From CAJWBT01 sp964401855 (lineage in GTDB: Bacteria > Chloroflexota > Dehalococcoidia > Lucifugimonadales > UBA3495), in contig CAYOAF010000108.1 of the NCBI GenBank assembly GCA_964401855.1, positions 1 through 8,888 of the forward strand: a stretch of 8,888 nt of DNA. The letters run 5' to 3'. The notes under the pieces are model-generated. The model was given only the letters and a program-made list of their open reading frames with translations, did no database searches and was not told the DNA's origin. The position numbers and the translations under genes are program-made. How positions within the stretch are numbered: the stretch's first letter is position 1; each line of letters begins with the position of its first letter. Of this stretch, positions 5,860 to 8,888 are shown piece after piece.

Positions 5860-6978
5860 TTATTGTTCTGGATGTTTCCAGCGGAGGTCCGGCTGGCGGG
5901 CCGCCTGGGCCTCGTTCAGCCGGGACACCGGGGTGGTGTGAGGCGCCTGCCGCACCAGTTCGGGGTCTTCCGTCACTTCCCGGTCTATGTCTTTCAGTGC
6001 ATGGATGAAGGCATCCAGGGTCTCCCGGGTCTCCGTCTCGGTAGGCTCGATCATCAGGGCCTCTTTGACGATGAGCAGGAAGTACATGGTGGGGGCGTGG
6101 AAGCCGTAGTCCAGCAGCCGCTTGGCGATGTCCAGGCCACTGACGCCCCAGGCCTTCTGCCAGTCTGCGGAAAAGATGGCCTCGTGCATGCAGGCCCGGC
6201 CGTAGGGCAGATGATATGTATTCTTGAAGGCCTGCATCAGGTAGTTGGCGTTCAGCACCGCGTTGCCGCTGATGGACCGCAAGCCCGGGGAGCCCAGGAC
6301 CCGAATGTAGGCGTAGGCCCGCACCAGGATGCCGAAGTTTCCGTGGAACCCGCTCATCTTCCCGATGCCATGCTCAGGAGCGGCCAGGCTGTAGGCTGCG
6401 GCCACCTCTTTTCCCCCCTCACGAATGGGGGTCCGCCTCACCACCGGCGCCGGAAGATAAGGCAGGAGCGAGCTGCCGGCGCACACCGGGCCGGCGCCGG
6501 GGCCGCCGCCGCCGTGGGGGGTGCTGAAGGTCTTGTGCAGATTCAGGTGGACCACGTCGAAGCCCAGACCGCCCAGCCCGGCCCGGCCCAACAGCGCGTT
6601 CGTATTGGCCCCGTCGCCGTAGACCAGCCCGCCGGCCGCGTGCACCACCCGGCACACCTCCACGATGTTGGTGTCGGAGAGGCCCAGGGTGCTGGGCAAC
6701 GTGATCATCACCCCGGCCAGGTCCGGTCCGGGCACCTCCCGCAGCGCCTCAAGGTCGACGTTTCCGTCCTGGTCCGAGGCCAGGTCGACGGCCTCGAATC
6801 CGGCCATGACCGCCGAGGCGGGGTTGGTGCCGTGGGCGCTGTCGGGGATCCCCGCTTTGCAGCGAGAGGCGTAGTTCCGGGCCTGGTCGTAGGCCCGGAC
6901 CATCAGCATGCCGGCCAGCTCACCGTGGGCTCCGGCCAGGGTCGCCGGGCTCACGCCGGGCAGGCCGGTTATCTCCAC
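5860..6978 (-). pseudogene. gcvPB: Glycine dehydrogenase (decarboxylating) subunit 2, N-terminally truncated
   Basis: The readable product of about 372 residues matches the C-terminal three quarters of the PLP-dependent P-protein subunit 2 of the glycine cleavage system. Clear blocks are AGAHGELAG (15-23), IPDSAHGTNPASA (44-56), HLNLHKTFSTPHGGGGPGAGP (144-164, with Lys149 as the PLP lysine), GNFGILVRAYAYIR (213-226), LLDYGF (288-293), ALMIEPTETE (307-316) and APHTTPVSRLNEAQAAR (345-361). The C-terminus is complete. The usual protein is roughly 480-500 residues. The N-terminal part with the FYPLGSCTMKYNP motif is missing, and similarity stops abruptly at EITG (near 6975). The first possible start is a GTG at 6978 without a ribosome binding site. 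Conserved positions also differ: MITLPSTLG where MLTNPNTLG is usual, and GDGAN for YDGAN. The frame is otherwise open. No gcvPA, gcvT or gcvH lies nearby. I call it a pseudogene or remnant; an assembly break is the main alternative. Confidence 0.75.
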
Positions 6979-7037
6979 CGCCGCCAGGGGCGCAAGGGGC
7001 GAGCGCCGCCGGTCCGCCGGGGGTGTGGAGTGCGTGC

Positions 7038-8225
7038 CTACCCGGGTGGCGGAAGAATGGGCGCGGTCTGCCGGGGATCGTAGCCAACCATCTCCACAAA
7101 CCCTCTGCCGGTGACGGCTGTTCCTCCACGGGTCCCCTCCACCGACACCGCCCCTTCCCAGTAGGCGGCCGACACGAAGCGGCTGCCGGCGAACTCGGCG
7201 TCTCGCTGCACGGGTGTCAGGGCCAGGTCCATAGCCAGTGTTCCAACGCTGAGTTCCCAGCCCATGGGATAGACCACCCCGGTGGCCGGGCTGGTCCAGG
7301 AGCCCGTCGGCGCTAACCGGAGGTCTTCAGCATCCAGGTGCCGGACGGCTCCGTCGGCCGCGACGTGCGTCCCGTAGCCGGCGAAAGGCTGGCGCCCATC
7401 GGGGTCCCAGACCAGGGCCGCCATCAGGTCCGACCCGTCGTCAAACTGGAGGCTCATCCAGTCCCAGCCCACCTGCTGCCCGCTGATTTCGCCCCACTGG
7501 TGGTCCATCCAGGCGGCGCCCGTCACCGCTCGAGGTTGCCCGTCGATGTCCAAAGTGCCCGAAGCGTCCAGCCGGGTGCGGGAGTAGTAGTAGGTATACC
7601 CGGCGGGCCCGAGGCCGGCCAAGCCGGTCCCCTGGTGGAGCGCGGCGGGTTTCCGGGAGGTCGCTGTCAGATCGAGGGAGTAGGTCCCGGTGTCGCCTCC
7701 GGTGTTGAATGAAAGGGCGTAGTCCATGCCGTTGCCCCGCATCGACCACCCGGAATACTGGACATCGAACCTGCCTGGCGAGCGCACCGGCGCGGTAAGG
7801 GTGGCCTTTTCCTCGGTCAGGTAGATCTGCCTGGCGTGGTCTGCCCAGCTCAACTGGAAAAGCTGGGCGGTTGCCGCCGCGCCGGCGGCACTCTGGAAGG
7901 TGACGAAGTGGAAGCTGTACCGGTTGCCTGCGCCGTCGGCCAGGTGACCGTTGAAATACCACCATTCGATCCCGGCAACGTGGGCCCCCTCATCCTCGGG
8001 CAGCTTGAGGGGTGAGGTTGGGGCGTCCGGGGCCGGGACTTCCGTCGGCACCGCAGTGGGAGTGGAGGTGGCGGCCGGCAAAGGGGTTGCCGTGGGCGCC
8101 GGGACCGTTGCGGCGCCGCCGCAGGCTCCAAGAACCAGGGGCGCCAGGAGGGCGCACAGGGCCGGCAGCAGTCGCACCCCTTTGCGGCGAGCCTCGGTCT
8201 CTTGCAGTTCCTGACGGCCTTTCAC
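7038..8225 (-). CDS. CrtC/AttH lipocalin-like secreted lipoprotein
   Basis: The 395-residue product begins with a basic N-region, a hydrophobic core (about 18-33) and a lipobox LGAC, with Cys35 as the probable lipidation site. A Pro/Thr/Ala-rich linker (about 40-72) follows, placing the folded domain outside the membrane. The domain resembles the two-lobed lipocalin-like CrtC/AttH superfamily (carotenoid 1,2-hydratase-related, Lipocalin_9). Its hallmark motifs are EWWYFNGHL (87-95), AAWMDHQWGE (237-246), GWDWMSLQF (253-261), AYWEGAVSVEG (354-364) and GRGFVEMVGY (373-382). Members include hydratases of carotenoid ends and many uncharacterised secreted proteins. No carotenoid gene is nearby, so a carotenoid role is not supported. 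The start is a GTG at 8225 without a clear ribosome binding site; transcription may be leaderless. A GTG at 8177 would also leave a signal peptide. No terminator separates it from the downstream gcvPB remnant. Confidence 0.82.
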   Translation of the reverse strand: MKGRQELQETEARRKGVRLLPALCALLAPLVLGACGGAATVPAPTATPLPAATSTPTAVPTEVPAPDAPTSPLKLPEDEGAHVAGIEWWYFNGHLADGAGNRYSFHFVTFQSAAGAAATAQLFQLSWADHARQIYLTEEKATLTAPVRSPGRFDVQYSGWSMRGNGMDYALSFNTGGDTGTYSLDLTATSRKPAALHQGTGLAGLGPAGYTYYYSRTRLDASGTLDIDGQPRAVTGAAWMDHQWGEISGQQVGWDWMSLQFDDGSDLMAALVWDPDGRQPFAGYGTHVAADGAVRHLDAEDLRLAPTGSWTSPATGVVYPMGWELSVGTLAMDLALTPVQRDAEFAGSRFVSAAYWEGAVSVEGTRGGTAVTGRGFVEMVGYDPRQTAPILPPPG

Positions 8226-8233
8226 GCAACCAT

Positions 8234-8242
8234 TCTATACCA
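8234..8242 (-). promoter_or_regulatory. Candidate extended -10 promoter for the CrtC-like lipoprotein gene
   Basis: On the minus strand TGGTATAGA (8242-8234) reads as an extended -10 (TG-N-TATAGA). Its normal start point would fall at about 8227-8225, on or next to the GTG start, which fits a leaderless mRNA and the absence of a ribosome binding site. It overlaps a tandem 7-bp repeat, ATACCAG at 8237-8243 and 8244-8250 on the plus strand. No good -35 box is seen. Confidence 0.35.
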
Positions 8243-8321
8243 GATACCAGATCGGCATGGGCAATTGCGGGCGTCCGGGGCCGCTCCAGAACCCAGCTCA
8301 CTTTCGGAGGCTATGCCGGTA

Positions 8322-8330
8322 TGCTATATT
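8322..8330 (+). promoter_or_regulatory. Candidate extended -10 promoter for the isomerase/epimerase gene
   Basis: TGCTATATT (8322-8330) is an extended -10 (TG-N-TATATT, five of six matches to TATAAT). No convincing -35 is present, as is common for this promoter type. Transcription would start near 8337, about 78 nt before the ATG at 8415. It is divergent from the lipoprotein promoter candidate. Confidence 0.45.
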
Positions 8331-8414
8331 GGGGTGCACCGTCGGCCGGGGCCGTTGCGGCGACCGGGACGCGGGAGCGGTACGATCTCGTCGGGTCGTC
8401 CAAGGAGGCAAGCC

Positions 8415-8888
8415 ATGTCCACCATAGCCGTTTCCACCTTCTCCTTTGGGCCTGAAGCCGTAGCCCGCGACGCCATGGACTTTGTCACCCGGCACGGGTT
8501 TCATGGCCTGGAGCTGGGCTCCTATACCTTCTTCCCCGATGCCCTAGTCCAGGCGGACCGGCGCTATCTCCGGTTGCAATCAGCAGCCCACGGCGTTGAC
8601 CTGTCGATCCATTTCATCCACCGTGGGGTCGCCCCGGCGTCCCACGACCCGGCGCGCCGCGACCGCCACCGGAAGGAGTTGGAGGAGACACTGGAGCTGG
8701 CCCGGGACATCGGCGGCAGGGTTGTGGTGGTCCATCCCGGCCCCATCGACGGCCCCAACGTCGCACCCGATGCGGACATCGAAGAGGTGAGAAGGGAAGC
8801 GACGGTCAACCTGAAGGAGTTCCTCCGCGCCGTGCTCCCGAAGGCGGAGGCGGAAGGGGTGGTCCTGGGCCTGGAGAACCTGCATCAC
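8415..8888 (+). CDS. Sugar phosphate isomerase/epimerase-like TIM-barrel protein (3' end outside window)
   Basis: The first 158 codons are present and the gene runs off the right edge. The sequence has the pattern of the xylose isomerase-like / AP endonuclease 2 TIM-barrel superfamily (PF01261). A first strand IAVSTFSF (4-11) is followed by the helix-strand unit FVTRHGFHGLELGS (23-36), then SIHFIHRG (64-71) at a third strand, VVVVHPGP (103-110) at a fourth and GVVLGLENLHH (148-158) at a fifth. His66, His107 and Glu154 sit where this superfamily places metal or substrate ligands, so a metal-dependent isomerase, epimerase or dehydratase is likely; the substrate cannot be named. The ATG at 8415 has AAGGAGG (8402-8408) six bases upstream. 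It is divergent from the lipoprotein gene with a 189-nt shared region. Phosphodiesterase or endonuclease IV-like activity is less likely but not excluded from half a protein. Confidence 0.82.
   Translation, partial: MSTIAVSTFSFGPEAVARDAMDFVTRHGFHGLELGSYTFFPDALVQADRRYLRLQSAAHGVDLSIHFIHRGVAPASHDPARRDRHRKELEETLELARDIGGRVVVVHPGPIDGPNVAPDADIEEVRREATVNLKEFLRAVLPKAEAEGVVLGLENLHH

Noticed and set aside
1..6978. Betaine uptake (proVWX) linked to glycine cleavage (gcvPB) as a betaine catabolic cluster
   Set aside because: No demethylation genes lie between them, the gcvPB is truncated and in a separate unit, and several unrelated genes intervene.
5863..7083. Plus-strand open frame of 406 codons opposite gcvPB
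   Set aside because: Gly/Val/His/Gln-rich antisense translation typical of high-GC coding DNA. The minus strand encodes clear P-protein motifs.

Overview
The window is a high-GC bacterial chromosome segment. It carries a lipoprotein-type betaine-binding protein, a second lipoprotein with a Pro/Thr/Ala-rich linker, and strong GGAGG-type ribosome binding sites. These fit a Chloroflexota lineage (Dehalococcoidia/SAR202-like) best, but this is an inference from protein style and no marker gene is present. I see no mobile element, CRISPR array, phage gene, rRNA or tRNA.

Layout. On the minus strand, positions 1-2941 hold an ABC importer operon for glycine betaine/proline-type compatible solutes. 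It is transcribed ATPase (proV-like, with C-terminal CBS domains), then permease (proW-like), then a substrate-binding lipoprotein cut by the left window edge. The two spacers between these genes are both 118 nt, and the one before the binding protein holds two GC-rich hairpins. A gene-free, comparatively AT-rich stretch of about 650 nt (2942-3590) lies upstream. It contains a good promoter candidate, short repeats and a 36-bp operator-like palindrome. A MaoC-like double-hotdog protein follows on the minus strand (3591-4595). It is divergent from a plus-strand beta-hydroxyacid dehydrogenase (4855-5787), and the shared intergenic region holds one promoter candidate for each direction. A hairpin separates that dehydrogenase from a convergent gcvPB (glycine dehydrogenase subunit 2) remnant that lacks its N-terminal quarter. 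Upstream of the remnant, on the same strand, is a CrtC/AttH lipocalin-like lipoprotein (7038-8225). It is divergent from a sugar-phosphate isomerase/epimerase-like TIM-barrel gene (8415 to the right edge).

How the genes work together. Only the transporter genes form a clear functional unit (ATP-driven osmolyte uptake, possibly gated through the CBS domains). The other genes are separate metabolic transcription units, and I see no evidence that they form one pathway. The points most worth a second look are the 5'-truncated orphan gcvPB, the MaoC protein whose catalytic Asp and His fall in different halves, a promoter form shared by proV and the MaoC gene, and the palindrome upstream of the transporter. 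I did not find a convincing new multi-gene system.
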